Assembly: GCA_964385635.1 (NCBI GenBank)
Contig: CAYLPU010000009.1
Span: forward strand, 8,670 to 72,669
Direction of reading: 5' to 3'
Length of the DNA: 64,000 nt
Origin: CAYLPU01 sp964385635
Lineage (GTDB): Bacteria; Chloroflexota; Anaerolineae; B4-G1
Part shown: positions 1 to 7,750 of the stretch, in pieces
How positions within the stretch are numbered: position 1 is the stretch's first letter
How the letters are laid out: every line of letters starts with the position of its first letter
Position numbers and translations under genes: made by a program
The notes under the pieces: generated by a model
Seen by the model: the letters and a program-made list of their open reading frames with translations, nothing else
Told to the model about the DNA's origin: nothing
Databases searched by the model: none

Positions 1-74
1 TGGCTGCTGAAAGTGCAGGCGAACACAGCCAGCAGCAGAGGTAACATGAGCACCAGTCGCTTACTTGAGGTCAT
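1..74 (-). CDS. Lipoprotein-like protein, N-terminus only (partial)
   Basis: The reading frame begins with an ATG that overlaps the stop codon of the dnaJ-like gene (ATGA arrangement), so it is probably translated by coupling. The 24 visible residues start with MTSSKRLVLML, a basic N-region followed by a leucine-rich hydrophobic core that ends in AVFAC. This resembles a type II (lipoprotein) signal peptide with a slightly unusual lipobox. The rest lies outside the window, so no function can be given. The overlap is seen directly; the lipoprotein call is inference. Confidence 0.5.
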   Translation of the reverse strand, partial: MTSSKRLVLMLPLLLAVFACTFSS

Positions 75-1048
75 TCTCTCTCCTTGTCCCGGAGGCCAGA
101 CAACTCCTCAAACAATTCCTGCTCACGAGTGCTAAGCCTTTGGGGAACCCGCACCTGGACTGTAGCCAGCAGGTCGCCACGCTGCTGCGGATAACGCGGG
201 TTGGGCATCCCCTTGCCCCGCAGACGGAAAGTCTTGCCGCCGCTCGTGCCGGCGGGGATCCTCAACGACACGTCACCATCCAGCGTCGCCACCCGTACCT
301 GGCCGCCCAGGACAGCAGCATACAGATCCACGTCAACGTCGTGGCGCAGATTATCCCCCTCGCGCCTGAAGACCGGATGTGGCTTGACCGTGACGTTCAA
401 GTACAGATCGCCAGGTAGGCTGCCCCCATAGCCAGCCTCCCCCTTGCTGGCGATGCGCACCTTTGCCCCACTCCGCGCTCCTGGCGGGATCTTCACCCGA
501 ATCCTCCGTCCACCCCGCTCCAGCACGCGGGTAGCGCCGTGGAATGCCTCCTCCAGCGATATCTCCACCGAGGCCTCCACATCCTGCCCAAGCTGCACGC
601 GCCGGCTGGCTGTGCGGCGAAAGAGGTCCTCGGAAGTGCGAGCGCGCCCTGCCCCACCTGTCCCGCCAAAGACGCCGCGAAAGAAGTCCGAAAACATACC
701 AGCCCCCGACCCACCGAAGAGATCGCCCAGGTCGCCGCTCCACTCGACATGTGCCCCTCCCGGCGCACCGGTGAACCACTGAGACCAGTCAAACTGACCT
801 GGGTCGCGGCCCGTACGCTGCCAATGCTGCCAACTGGCTCCTAAGCGGTCGTATTTGACCCGTTTCTCCTGGTCCCCCAGAACCTCGTATGCTTCGTTGA
901 TCCCCTTGAACCTTTCCTCAGCCTGCTCGTCGCCCGGATTGACGTCGGGATGAAATTGACGGGCCAACCGACGGTAGGCCCGCTTAATATCCTTCTCGCT
1001 CGCATCCCGATCCACGCCCAGGATTTTGTAGTAGTCTTTGTATTCCAT
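71..1048 (-). CDS. cbpA: DnaJ-family co-chaperone, CbpA type (no zinc finger)
   Basis: About 325 residues. The N-terminus MEYKDYYKILGV begins a J domain with the HPD tripeptide (FHPDVNPG, near residue 35), which stimulates DnaK ATPase. A Gly/Phe-rich linker follows (about 95-135). The rest is the two-barrel substrate-binding region, ending in RGKGMPNPRYPQQRGDL. The CxxCxGxG zinc-finger repeats of true DnaJ are absent, which places it with CbpA/class II proteins. The ATG three codons upstream (1057) is possible, but the chosen start matches the family. A promoter with a 17-nt spacer lies just upstream. It is probably a DnaK partner; no dnaK or grpE is in the window. Confidence 0.92.
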   Translation of the reverse strand: MEYKDYYKILGVDRDASEKDIKRAYRRLARQFHPDVNPGDEQAEERFKGINEAYEVLGDQEKRVKYDRLGASWQHWQRTGRDPGQFDWSQWFTGAPGGAHVEWSGDLGDLFGGSGAGMFSDFFRGVFGGTGGAGRARTSEDLFRRTASRRVQLGQDVEASVEISLEEAFHGATRVLERGGRRIRVKIPPGARSGAKVRIASKGEAGYGGSLPGDLYLNVTVKPHPVFRREGDNLRHDVDVDLYAAVLGGQVRVATLDGDVSLRIPAGTSGGKTFRLRGKGMPNPRYPQQRGDLLATVQVRVPQRLSTREQELFEELSGLRDKERE

Positions 1049-1077
1049 TCCCACCACCCCACAACAGCCCCTCTTGC

Positions 1078-1116
1078 ACCTTAAGCCATTTTATACCTTA
1101 AGCCCCTCCCTGTCAA
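1078..1116 (-). promoter_or_regulatory. Promoter of the dnaJ-like gene with paired CTTAAG repeats
   Basis: Read on the minus strand, TTGACA (1111-1116) and TAAAAT (1088-1093) are separated by exactly 17 nt, a near-consensus housekeeping promoter. Two direct copies of ACCTTAAGCC (plus-strand orientation) at 1078-1087 and 1095-1104 overlap the -10 box and spacer. They could be an operator. No CIRCE element is visible. Confidence 0.65.
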
Positions 1117-1183
1117 GCACATACAAAAAAGCGGAGGCAGGCTCATCTGCCCGCCCCCGCCCCACTTCCCGCCTTGTCCGTCG

Positions 1184-1867
1184 CTAATCTTCTCTGCCAG
1201 GAGCCTCTGCCCCCTTCTCCCTGGCTGCCGTGATGACCTCGATCTCTTCGGCCTCAGGCACAACCATTTCCTCTTCCTCTTCCTCCTCTTCCTCCTCCCT
1301 CACCAGCACCACACGCGCGATCACCTCGTCTGGGTCGGTAAGGAGCTCTATGCCAGCAGGAATAGCCAGGTCGCGCACGTGCAACGCCTGACCCAACTCG
1401 ATCAGGTCCGAGAAGTCCACCTCGATCCCGTCCACCAGATCGCCAGGCAGACATTCAACCTCGACAGCAGAGATGCCATACAACATAACACCCTCTTGCC
1501 GCTCCACGACTGGAGATTCCCCCACTATCACCAAAGGCACCTCAGCCGTCAGGCGCTCGGTCATCTTCACGCGATAAAAATCCACGTGCAACAGAGTGCC
1601 CCGGATAGAGTCGCGCTGCACGTCACGCACAAGGGCCATCTCAGGTTGCTTTCGTCCCTCGACCTTGATGCGGACGAGTTGGCTGCCGCCGACCTGTGAG
1701 AGCACCCGCCTCAAACTTGACTCCTCGAATTGTACAGACACAGAGTCGAAACTATGTCCATACATCACGCCCGGCACCCACCCCTGTCGTCGCAGTTGTT
1801 TCACCTGCTTACCTATCACCGTTCGCTTTTCGGCTGTCAACTCAACCTGTTCTACGCGCTGATCCAT
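1184..1867 (-). CDS. rplY: 50S ribosomal protein L25, long Ctc/TL5 form
   Basis: 227 residues. The N-terminal part (about 1-95) is the 5S rRNA-binding L25 barrel, with ELTAEKRTVIGKQVKQLRRQG near the start and GTLLHVDFYRV around residue 90. The C-terminal TL5/Ctc beta domain (about 96-190) follows, with VVERQEGVMLYGISAVEVEC and PGDLVDGIEVD. The protein ends in a glutamate-run tail (about 190-205) plus a short mixed tail, as in many long L25 proteins. It binds 5S rRNA in the large subunit. It is transcribed divergently from the lipid kinase and has a leader of roughly 100 nt. Confidence 0.93.
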   Translation of the reverse strand: MDQRVEQVELTAEKRTVIGKQVKQLRRQGWVPGVMYGHSFDSVSVQFEESSLRRVLSQVGGSQLVRIKVEGRKQPEMALVRDVQRDSIRGTLLHVDFYRVKMTERLTAEVPLVIVGESPVVERQEGVMLYGISAVEVECLPGDLVDGIEVDFSDLIELGQALHVRDLAIPAGIELLTDPDEVIARVVLVREEEEEEEEEEMVVPEAEEIEVITAAREKGAEAPGRED

Positions 1868-1936
1868 TCAACACCTCCCCAACTCCCGCTTCGTCCGGTG
1901 GCAAAGCAGGAACTCTTTGACTCTTTGGCAATCAAA

Positions 1937-1959
1937 CGGGCGGGGCTCGGGCCCGCCCG
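1937..1959 (-). promoter_or_regulatory. G+C-rich hairpin in the L25 mRNA leader
   Basis: CGGGCGGG (1937-1944) and CCCGCCCG (1952-1959) form a perfect 8-bp inverted repeat with a 7-nt loop. It lies just inside the predicted L25 leader and has no U-tract on either strand, so it is not an obvious terminator. A structural or regulatory role in the leader is possible but unproven. Confidence 0.4.
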
Positions 1960-1971
1960 CACGGCTGGGCT

Positions 1972-2000
1972 ATTGTAGCGCAAACAACCACTTTCGTCAA
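1972..2000 (-). promoter_or_regulatory. Promoter of the L25 gene
   Basis: On the minus strand, TTGACG (1995-2000) and TACAAT (1972-1977) are 17 nt apart. Transcription would start near 1965, leaving a leader of about 100 nt before the L25 ATG at 1867. Confidence 0.65.
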
Positions 2001-2014
2001 GCGTACGGCCGCAC

Positions 2015-2043
2015 TTGCGCAGAACGACAAGATTCGTTATCAT
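2015..2043 (+). promoter_or_regulatory. Promoter of the lipid kinase gene
   Basis: TTGCGC (2015-2020) and TATCAT (2038-2043) are separated by 17 nt, about 35 nt upstream of the chosen ATG. A purine-rich ribosome-binding region (around 2061-2074) follows. Confidence 0.5.
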
Positions 2044-2077
2044 GTATATAAGGAGAACAAAGGAAAGGACGGAAGAA

Positions 2078-3007
2078 ATGACCACAGCCAAAATCATCGT
2101 AAACCCGTACGCAGGCCGCTGGAAGGCCAAGGCGGCCATCCCCGACATCGAGCGGGACTGCCAGAAGATCGGCCTGGACTACGAATTGGTCGTCACCGAG
2201 GAGCCAAACCACGGCATCGAACTGGCGCGGGAAGCGGCCTTGGCGGGCTTCTCGCCCATCGTCTCCGCTGGCGGCGACGGTAGCATCAGCGAGGTGGTCA
2301 ACGGCCTGATGCAGGCCGCGGCCAGCGAGATGGCTGGCCCGCTGGGTATCATCCCGCTCGGTTCGGCCGACGACTTCGCCGACATGCTCGGCCTGGAAAA
2401 GGAAGTCGAAGCAGCATGCCGGGCCATCCTGGCGGGACACACGCGCATCATTGACGTGGGATGCGTCAACGGCCGCTACTTCGACAACAACTCGGCCATC
2501 GGGCTGGAGCCGATGGTGACCATCACAGAGAGGGCGATGAAGCGGATCCAGGGCACACCGCGCTACATCCTGGCCGCGCTCAAGACCATCCTCAGCCACG
2601 AGCCCTGGCACGTACGACTCGTTTGGGACGATGGGGAGTACGACGGGCCAACCGCGCTGGTCTCCGTGGGCAACACCCGCCGCACCGGAGGCGCATTCTG
2701 GATGACGCCCCGGGCCGAGCCGGACGATGGATACCTGGACTTCGTGTTCACCGGGAGGCTGGGACGGCTCAAGTTGCTGCGGTTGCTGCCCAAGACCTTC
2801 GACGGCAGTCACATCGAGGACCCACGGGTGCGATACGCCCGCACCACCCACCTGACCATCGAGTGCGATCCGCCCACCCCCATCCAGGCCGACGGCGAAC
2901 TGTTCGAGTTATCTGCGACCCACGTCGAATACACGATCCTGCCAGGCCGGCTACAGGTGATCGTGCCAGATAAGAACACGGATTCCAGAACACCAACAGA
3001 TGGATAA
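2078..3007 (+). CDS. Diacylglycerol kinase-like lipid kinase (YegS/DgkB family)
   Basis: 309 residues. The N-terminus MTTAKIIVNPYAGRWKAK carries the NPxxG nucleotide-binding motif. The catalytic GGDGS motif follows (SAGGDGSISEVVNGL, about residues 64-78), then PLGSADDFA, the family variant of PLGTxNDFA. The C-terminal half is the beta-sandwich domain with QADGELFE. Members phosphorylate diacylglycerol, sphingosine or related lipids with ATP at the membrane surface; the substrate is not predictable here. An in-frame start further upstream (2015) coincides with the -35 box and is rejected in favour of the ATG after GGAAGAA. Confidence 0.88.
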   Translation: MTTAKIIVNPYAGRWKAKAAIPDIERDCQKIGLDYELVVTEEPNHGIELAREAALAGFSPIVSAGGDGSISEVVNGLMQAAASEMAGPLGIIPLGSADDFADMLGLEKEVEAACRAILAGHTRIIDVGCVNGRYFDNNSAIGLEPMVTITERAMKRIQGTPRYILAALKTILSHEPWHVRLVWDDGEYDGPTALVSVGNTRRTGGAFWMTPRAEPDDGYLDFVFTGRLGRLKLLRLLPKTFDGSHIEDPRVRYARTTHLTIECDPPTPIQADGELFELSATHVEYTILPGRLQVIVPDKNTDSRTPTDG

Positions 3008-3221
3008 GGAGGCTACGCCGCCGCTCCCCCTACTCGCTGGTGGGGAACGGCCTCATGGTAATGAGCGACGCTGCTTTCCAGACCAAGCCTTTCTCTAGCG
3101 AGGGGGGGGGGACCTCGTCCTTTACCGCCTGCCAGATCGCGGAACAGGGCTGCCTTACGTCGCCCGCGCATGACCCAGAGCGATGCCGGCATAGCCGAAA
3201 GGAGTTACCTTGATTTAGCTT
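3008..3221. other. Intergenic stretch without a gene
   Basis: There is no convincing coding frame between the lipid kinase and the convergent MazF-like gene. It contains a run of ten G flanked by CGA and ACCTCG that could fold as a short G/C hairpin. No terminator with a clear T-tract is visible. Confidence 0.4.
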
Positions 3222-3578
3222 TCAGGCTAACCCAACTGCTCGTTTCAGTGCGATATCCAGTGCGTTTTGCAATTCGGAGGTGGTACGTCCCAGTCGGCGC
3301 AGGATGAGGGAGCGGTGTAGCGTGGCTATCTTGCCCATCTTGAAAACCGATGTGCTTCTCAAGCCCGTTTGGACAAACGCCGGGTGTGTGACGTCCAGCA
3401 CGTACTCGGTTGGTTCAGGTACAGGCGGGATGACCGAGGAGATGAAAGCGACCAGGATGTCTCCACCTACCGGGTCGGGAGAGACGATGAGCGCAGGGCG
3501 CACCTTCCGTCCACTCAGGTCGGTGAATGGGAATGGAACCAGCACAATGTCTCCACGGTGAAGCAACGGGAGGGTCAC
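3222..3578 (-). CDS. MazF/PemK-like mRNA interferase toxin
   Basis: 118 residues. It starts LHRGDIVLVPFPFTDLSGRK, followed by VRPALIVS, the signature of the PemK/MazF endoribonuclease fold, whose members cut mRNA at short sequences. The normal MazF length is about 110 residues, so it appears complete. Its ATG overlaps the stop codon of the upstream antitoxin-like gene by four bases, giving a two-gene module. It may alternatively be a MazF-like protein without RNase activity. The family call is secure; the toxicity is inferred. Confidence 0.85.
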   Translation of the reverse strand: MTLPLLHRGDIVLVPFPFTDLSGRKVRPALIVSPDPVGGDILVAFISSVIPPVPEPTEYVLDVTHPAFVQTGLRSTSVFKMGKIATLHRSLILRRLGRTTSELQNALDIALKRAVGLA

Positions 3579-3814
3579 GAGACCGGCTCTCCATCCTTAA
3601 TGGAGTAAATGTCCTCGCGGGGGTCGGCCAGAAAGGCGAAACTGGGGCTCTGTTCGGCCAACACAGCCAGTGCCCAGGCTGGCAAATCATCTGCCAGGGT
3701 CGCCTCGTCTTCTGGAACGAAAACGAGCTTGACCTTCTGTCGCTCGGATAGGTAAACGTCACCTAGCGGTCTGAACAGCCCGTTCTCATATATGGCGTCA
3801 ATCGTCTGAATCAT
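3575..3814 (-). CDS. Antitoxin, AF2212-like (DUF104) N-terminus
   Basis: 79 residues. The first 35, MIQTIDAIYENGLFRPLGDV and the following LSERQKVKLVF, match the small DUF104/AF2212-like antitoxin family. These bind DNA and partner PIN- or MazF-type toxins. The acidic C-terminus (residues 40-79) probably wraps the MazF-like partner encoded immediately downstream. A strong AGGAGGAG ribosome-binding site lies about 8 nt upstream, and a promoter with a 17-nt spacer precedes it. Confidence 0.75.
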   Translation of the reverse strand: MIQTIDAIYENGLFRPLGDVYLSERQKVKLVFVPEDEATLADDLPAWALAVLAEQSPSFAFLADPREDIYSIKDGEPVS

Positions 3815-3840
3815 TGGTGTATCTCCTCCTGCTCAATTTA

Positions 3841-3869
3841 ATTGTACCATGCTCATAGCAGGGTGTAAA
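3841..3869 (-). promoter_or_regulatory. Promoter of the MazF-like module
   Basis: On the minus strand, TTTACA (3864-3869) and TACAAT (3841-3846) are 17 nt apart and sit just before the AGGAGGAG site and the antitoxin ATG. Autoregulation by the antitoxin is likely from the family but no operator is obvious. Confidence 0.6.
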
Positions 3870-3911
3870 GTCCGAGTGCCAGCATGCTTTCCTCTTACTC
3901 TCCATCCATGC

Positions 3912-3917
3912 TATAAT
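3912..3917 (+). promoter_or_regulatory. Candidate -10 box for the SNF2 transcript
   Basis: A perfect TATAAT occurs 23 nt upstream of the small reading frame at 3941. The matching -35 region (around 3888-3894) is poor. Confidence 0.4.
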
Positions 3918-3940
3918 CGGCCCAGCGCTGGAGGTGACAT

Positions 3941-4024
3941 ATGTCTGCAGTAACAACTGAGCGAGTCGTCATCGGTAAGCTGACCTTGGCCGCCGAAGAC
4001 GGACAATTGTCGATATTTGCTTGA
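3941..4024 (+). CDS. Short reading frame (27 aa) ahead of the SNF2 helicase gene
   Basis: An ATG with a good GGAGGTGA ribosome-binding site starts a 27-residue frame beginning MSAVTTERVVIGKLTLAAED and ending at TGA 4022-4024. It follows a TATAAT box at 3912. It resembles no family I recognise. It could be a leader peptide or the stump of a gene whose rest was lost when the repeat at 4045-4087 arrived. The signals for translation are seen; any role is unknown. Confidence 0.35.
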   Translation: MSAVTTERVVIGKLTLAAEDGQLSIFA

Positions 4025-4044
4025 GTGTTTCTCTATCAATTTCG

Positions 4045-4087
4045 AGACGAAATTCGTGTCTTGTGTCCATTCGTGGCATTCGTGTCC
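4045..4087. repeat. Short interspersed repeat of the ATTCGTGTCC type
   Basis: This stretch contains near-repeats of ATTCGTG/GTGTCC (ATTCGTGTC, GTCCATTCGTGG, CATTCGTGTCC). It lies between the short frame at 3941 and the SNF2 start. Its style matches the other CACGGAT/ATCCGTG-type elements in this window. Confidence 0.45.
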
Positions 4088-4119
4088 AGGAACTATCCGG
4101 CAGTGAAAGAGAGAACCAG

Positions 4120-7011
4120 ATGAACCAGACCCAACAACAAACAGACATGCTCCAGGAACAAATCAAGCGCCGCCGCAAGCGCGGCATGGAAGAACTCGTC
4201 AAAATCGTCAACCAGGGCCAGCATCCAGTCTACAGCACCTTCGAAGTGACCTCCACGTCCGAACGAGTCTATACTGTCCAGATTCGCTCGCTCACCGAGC
4301 GACTCAACACCTGCACCTGCCCCGACTACCACACCAACACCATCGGTACGTGCAAGCACATTGAGGGCGTGCTGGCCAACCTGGAAGAGGAGTTCGCCGA
4401 TCAGTGGGAAGATCTTATTACCCAGGCTCCACCCATCGCCCAATTGTACGTCCACCACGCCGAGCGAACCACTGTCCGCGTCACGTTGCCTTTCCCGAAG
4501 CGCAAGAGGCTACACGCGTTGCTGACCCGCTACTTCGATGCCGAGGGCGTCCTGCAGGGCAAGGTCACGCAGAGCCTACCCGTGTTGCTCGGCGAATTGA
4601 ACCGGTTGCCCGCCCGCGAGCACGAGCAGATTCACGTGGACCAGTCTGTGCACGACTACTTGAAAAACCGACAGGACATCGAAGCGGTTCAGCAACAACA
4701 AAGCTGGTTCCTCGACCAGGTGGAACAGGGCAACCGTTCGCTCAGCGTTCTCTCGACACCGCTCTACGGCTACCAGGAAGAAGGCTTGCTTCACCTGACC
4801 TTTGGCCGGCGCGCGTTGCTGGCCGACGACATGGGCCTGGGCAAGACAGTGCAGGCCATCGCCGCCGCCGCCCTGCTCAAGCAACTGCGCGACATCCAGC
4901 ACGTGCTGATCGTCTGCCCCGCCTCGCTCAAGCACCAGTGGGCGCGCGAAATCCGCCGTTTCACCTCGCTGTCCGTCCAGGTCATCGAAGGCAACCCGAT
5001 TCAGCGCCGCCAATTGTACCGAGACCTCCAGTTCTTCAACATCATCAACTACGAACTGGTACGCTTTGACGAGGAAAAGATCGCCCAGTGCGCGTTCGAC
5101 CTGGTGATGCTCGACGAAGCCCAGAGAATAAAGAACTGGCGCACAAAGACCGCCGACAAGGTCAAGCGACTGCGCAGCCCCTACGCCTTTGTCCTGACCG
5201 GGACGCCATTGGAGAACCGGCTGGACGAACTTTACTCGATTTTCCAATTTATTGATCCCACCATCCTCGGCCCACTGTGGCGTTTCAACCAACGGTACTA
5301 TGAGACCGAACGGCGACCCTCCGGTTCCTACAAGGTGCTGGGCTACAAGAACCTGGACGAACTCCGCCACCGCATCGCGCCTTACGTGCTGCGCCGCGTG
5401 CGCGAGGAGGTGCTGCTCGACCTGCCTGAGCGCATTGACAGCAACTTCTTCGTCGAGATGACCGACCCCCAGTGGGCTGCCTATGCCGAATACGAGCGGA
5501 GAGTCGCTCAGTTGATGGCGCGAGCACGCCGGCGTCCACTCACGCCGGAGGAACACAAGATCCTCCTGGGGTCCCTGGTCAAAATGCGCCTGATCTGTAA
5601 CGCACTGGCGCTCCACGATCCAGAGATCAAGCCCCAGGACCGCGAGAAGACCGCCCCCAAACTGCGCGAATTGCGCGAGATTCTCGGCGAGGAAGTCGCC
5701 AGCAACGGCCACAAGGCCATTCTCTTCAGCCAATGGACGCGGATGCTCAATCTGACCGAGCCGACGCTGGAAAGGCTCAAGTTGGGTTGGGTCAAACTCA
5801 CCGGCGACGTGCCCTCCAGGAAGCGCGGCGCGCTCATCGAGCAATTCTTCGAAGACCCCCGCTGCAAGGTATTCCTCTCTACCGACGCCGGCGGCGTGGG
5901 ACTGAATCTGCAGGCCGCCAGCATGGTGGTCAACCTCGACCTGCCCTGGAACCCGGCCGTGCTTGCCCAACGCATCGCCCGCGCGCACCGTCATGGCCAG
6001 CCGCACACCGTCAACGTCATCAATCTGATTGCCAAGGGCACCATCGAGGAACGTATGCTCGACACGCTGGCCGCCAAGCGAGCCGTCTTCGACGCAGCGT
6101 TCAACGAGGACAGCACCGTCACCGAACTCTCGTTCAAAGACGCAGGTCAGGGTATCTTGCAGCGGCTCGAAGTGCTTTTGGGCACTCGGGAAGCGATCAA
6201 GCCAGAACTGGTGCTCGAACCCACCGCCGTCCCACCCGGGGCAGAACCAGAAGCAGTGCCCACTCCCACGCTGCAGGGCTTCGCCGACATACTGGTGGGA
6301 CACTATCCAGGCCGTATCCTGCTGGTGCGAGAGGCTCCGCAACTTCCTCCCGCTCCCGCCGACGGTAACATTCTCGTCGTCGTGGACCGTGAACCAGCCA
6401 GGCTGCGCTCCAGGGTCGAGAAACTGCTCAACGGACACTACGGCGATTCCCCAGCGCCGGGCTTGTTGCTGATGGAACAGGAGGGCTACCGTGCACTCTC
6501 CGCCCTCACCGGCGGGGCGATGGAACAGATGGCCGAGGCGGCCACTGTTTACCAGGCCCCAGCCATTCCCGCGCCGGCCCGCGACGACGAGCGCAAAGCG
6601 TTGGAAAAGCGGCTGCGCCGCGCCAACAAGGGTTTCGACACCGCCGACAAGCGGCTCAAACTGGCATCCGTCGTGTTGCAGGGCGGCTTTCCCGAGGAAG
6701 TGATGCGTCCCGTGCGCCAGGCGTTAGGGTGGGCGCTGAGCACACACCTCTTGCTCGCTCTTTCCAAGGGCAAAACGCCCGGCGAAGCACTGCCCTCCCC
6801 GCGCCTGGTGGAGGCGGAACTGGTCGCCACTGACCGCATCCCCACCGGCCTGGCCGCCCGCGTGGACCGCGTCCGCGTCCTCACCGCACCACCGGCCGAG
6901 GACGAAGAGGAAGCCCCACCTCCCAGCGTCAAGGCCGCCGAAGGATTCATCGCCACCATCCAGGAACTAATCGACCTGGGGCGGGAACGAGTCGCGCAGG
7001 AGGGGTTGTAG
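4120..7011 (+). CDS. SNF2-family helicase with N-terminal SWIM zinc finger
   Basis: 963 residues from the ATG at 4120; upstream in-frame starts run into the repeat at 4045-4087. Residues about 64-80 carry a SWIM finger (CTCPDYHTNTIGTCKH). The SNF2 ATPase follows: motif I DDMGLGKT (about 236), motif II DEAQ (about 331), motif III TGTPLENR (about 360), motif V STDAGGVGLNLQAA and motif VI QRIARAHRHGQ (about 617). Such proteins are double-stranded-DNA translocases in repair, transcription recycling or defence. The last 260 residues are unlike standard SNF2 proteins and include a helical segment that looks HEPN-like but lacks the RX4-6H motif. It heads a run of DNA-processing genes (rmuC, addB, addA). 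Confidence 0.9.
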   Translation: MNQTQQQTDMLQEQIKRRRKRGMEELVKIVNQGQHPVYSTFEVTSTSERVYTVQIRSLTERLNTCTCPDYHTNTIGTCKHIEGVLANLEEEFADQWEDLITQAPPIAQLYVHHAERTTVRVTLPFPKRKRLHALLTRYFDAEGVLQGKVTQSLPVLLGELNRLPAREHEQIHVDQSVHDYLKNRQDIEAVQQQQSWFLDQVEQGNRSLSVLSTPLYGYQEEGLLHLTFGRRALLADDMGLGKTVQAIAAAALLKQLRDIQHVLIVCPASLKHQWAREIRRFTSLSVQVIEGNPIQRRQLYRDLQFFNIINYELVRFDEEKIAQCAFDLVMLDEAQRIKNWRTKTADKVKRLRSPYAFVLTGTPLENRLDELYSIFQFIDPTILGPLWRFNQRYYETERRPSGSYKVLGYKNLDELRHRIAPYVLRRVREEVLLDLPERIDSNFFVEMTDPQWAAYAEYERRVAQLMARARRRPLTPEEHKILLGSLVKMRLICNALALHDPEIKPQDREKTAPKLRELREILGEEVASNGHKAILFSQWTRMLNLTEPTLERLKLGWVKLTGDVPSRKRGALIEQFFEDPRCKVFLSTDAGGVGLNLQAASMVVNLDLPWNPAVLAQRIARAHRHGQPHTVNVINLIAKGTIEERMLDTLAAKRAVFDAAFNEDSTVTELSFKDAGQGILQRLEVLLGTREAIKPELVLEPTAVPPGAEPEAVPTPTLQGFADILVGHYPGRILLVREAPQLPPAPADGNILVVVDREPARLRSRVEKLLNGHYGDSPAPGLLLMEQEGYRALSALTGGAMEQMAEAATVYQAPAIPAPARDDERKALEKRLRRANKGFDTADKRLKLASVVLQGGFPEEVMRPVRQALGWALSTHLLLALSKGKTPGEALPSPRLVEAELVATDRIPTGLAARVDRVRVLTAPPAEDEEEAPPPSVKAAEGFIATIQELIDLGRERVAQEGL

Positions 7012-7063
7012 GAAAATGACCAATGACAAATGGCGGGGTGACAGGTTGAGAGGGAAGTAAACA

Positions 7064-7300
7064 ATGGCAGACTATCGTATCGTTATTGACCCGCAGGTAC
7101 ACTTTGGGCGGCCCTGTGTGGCCGGTACGCGCATCCCCGTCTATTGCGTGCTGGAACTGGTGCAGACTGGCATCTCCTTTGATGAGATCATCAGCGATTA
7201 CTACCCGGACCTTACTTTCGAAGACGTAGCCGCTTGCGTGGAGTACGCCACTGAACTGGTGAAGTCGGAGGAAATCCATCTGGCAAAGGTGGCAGCATGA
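7064..7300 (+). CDS. DUF433 antitoxin
   Basis: 78 residues. The sequence contains IDPQVHFGRPCVAGTRIPVY, the typical DUF433 core, then a short helix-turn-helix with SFDEIISDYYPDLTFEDVAA. DUF433 proteins are small DNA-binding antitoxins that pair with DUF5615 PIN-like toxins. The downstream toxin gene overlaps it by four bases (ATGA), as usual for this module. Confidence 0.85.
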   Translation: MADYRIVIDPQVHFGRPCVAGTRIPVYCVLELVQTGISFDEIISDYYPDLTFEDVAACVEYATELVKSEEIHLAKVAA

Positions 7301-7669
7301 GATTCCTGGCCGATCAGGACGTTTACCAGTCCACTGTGGATTTCTTACGCGCTCTCGACCACGATGTCGTTTGCGTCAGAGAGATTGGCATGGCCCGAGC
7401 ATCAGACGAGGAGATTCTGGACCATGCCCACAAGGAACAGCAGATCCTACTGACTAAAGACAAGGACTTCGGTGCGTTGGTCTTCCTGCGCCTGCAAGAG
7501 CACAGTGGTGTCATTCTGCTACGCATCGGCCCCCACGACGGTAGACAATGTGCATCAGGAGTTAGCGCGCTTGCTCCAGACACACGCGACGGAAGACCTG
7601 CACAGGGCTTTCGTCACCGTGGAACCGGGTCGGCATCGTATACGCATCAGGACATCCGAGCGTGGGTAG
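7297..7669 (+). pseudogene. DUF5615 PIN-like toxin, frameshifted
   Basis: The first 79 codons read as a DUF5615 PIN-like nuclease: MRFLADQDVYQSTVDFLRAL, then ILLTKDKDFGALVF, with the aspartates of the PIN active site. At a run of five C (7530-7534) the frame departs from the family. The expected continuation TTVDNVHQELARLL up to the stop at 7669 is present in the +1 frame. Removing one C would restore a protein of about 123 residues. In the original frame the product instead ends at 7674 with an unrelated tail. It is either a natural inactivation leaving an orphan antitoxin or a homopolymer sequencing error. Confidence 0.8.
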
Positions 7670-7750
7670 CATAGGAGCCGTCGGGGCCATGCAAGAGCCA
7701 ATTGACCTGGGGCGGTAGAGGCTATAGCAGAAGATTGGGAGGTTGCACCA

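Noticed and set aside
1852..2148. 98-codon frame on the minus strand between L25 and the lipid kinase
   Set aside because: It runs through both promoters and the L25 start region, and its translation looks like no protein family.
4576..6438. 620-codon open frame antisense to the SNF2 gene
   Set aside because: It is the mirror of a G+C-rich gene with strong codon bias; the sense strand has all helicase motifs.
7678..7735. Echo of the SNF2 C-terminus (AATTGACCTGGGGCGG near 7699) before rmuC
   Set aside because: It matches about 16 bases around 6967-6984 with one change, which might be a duplication remnant, but it is too short to call.
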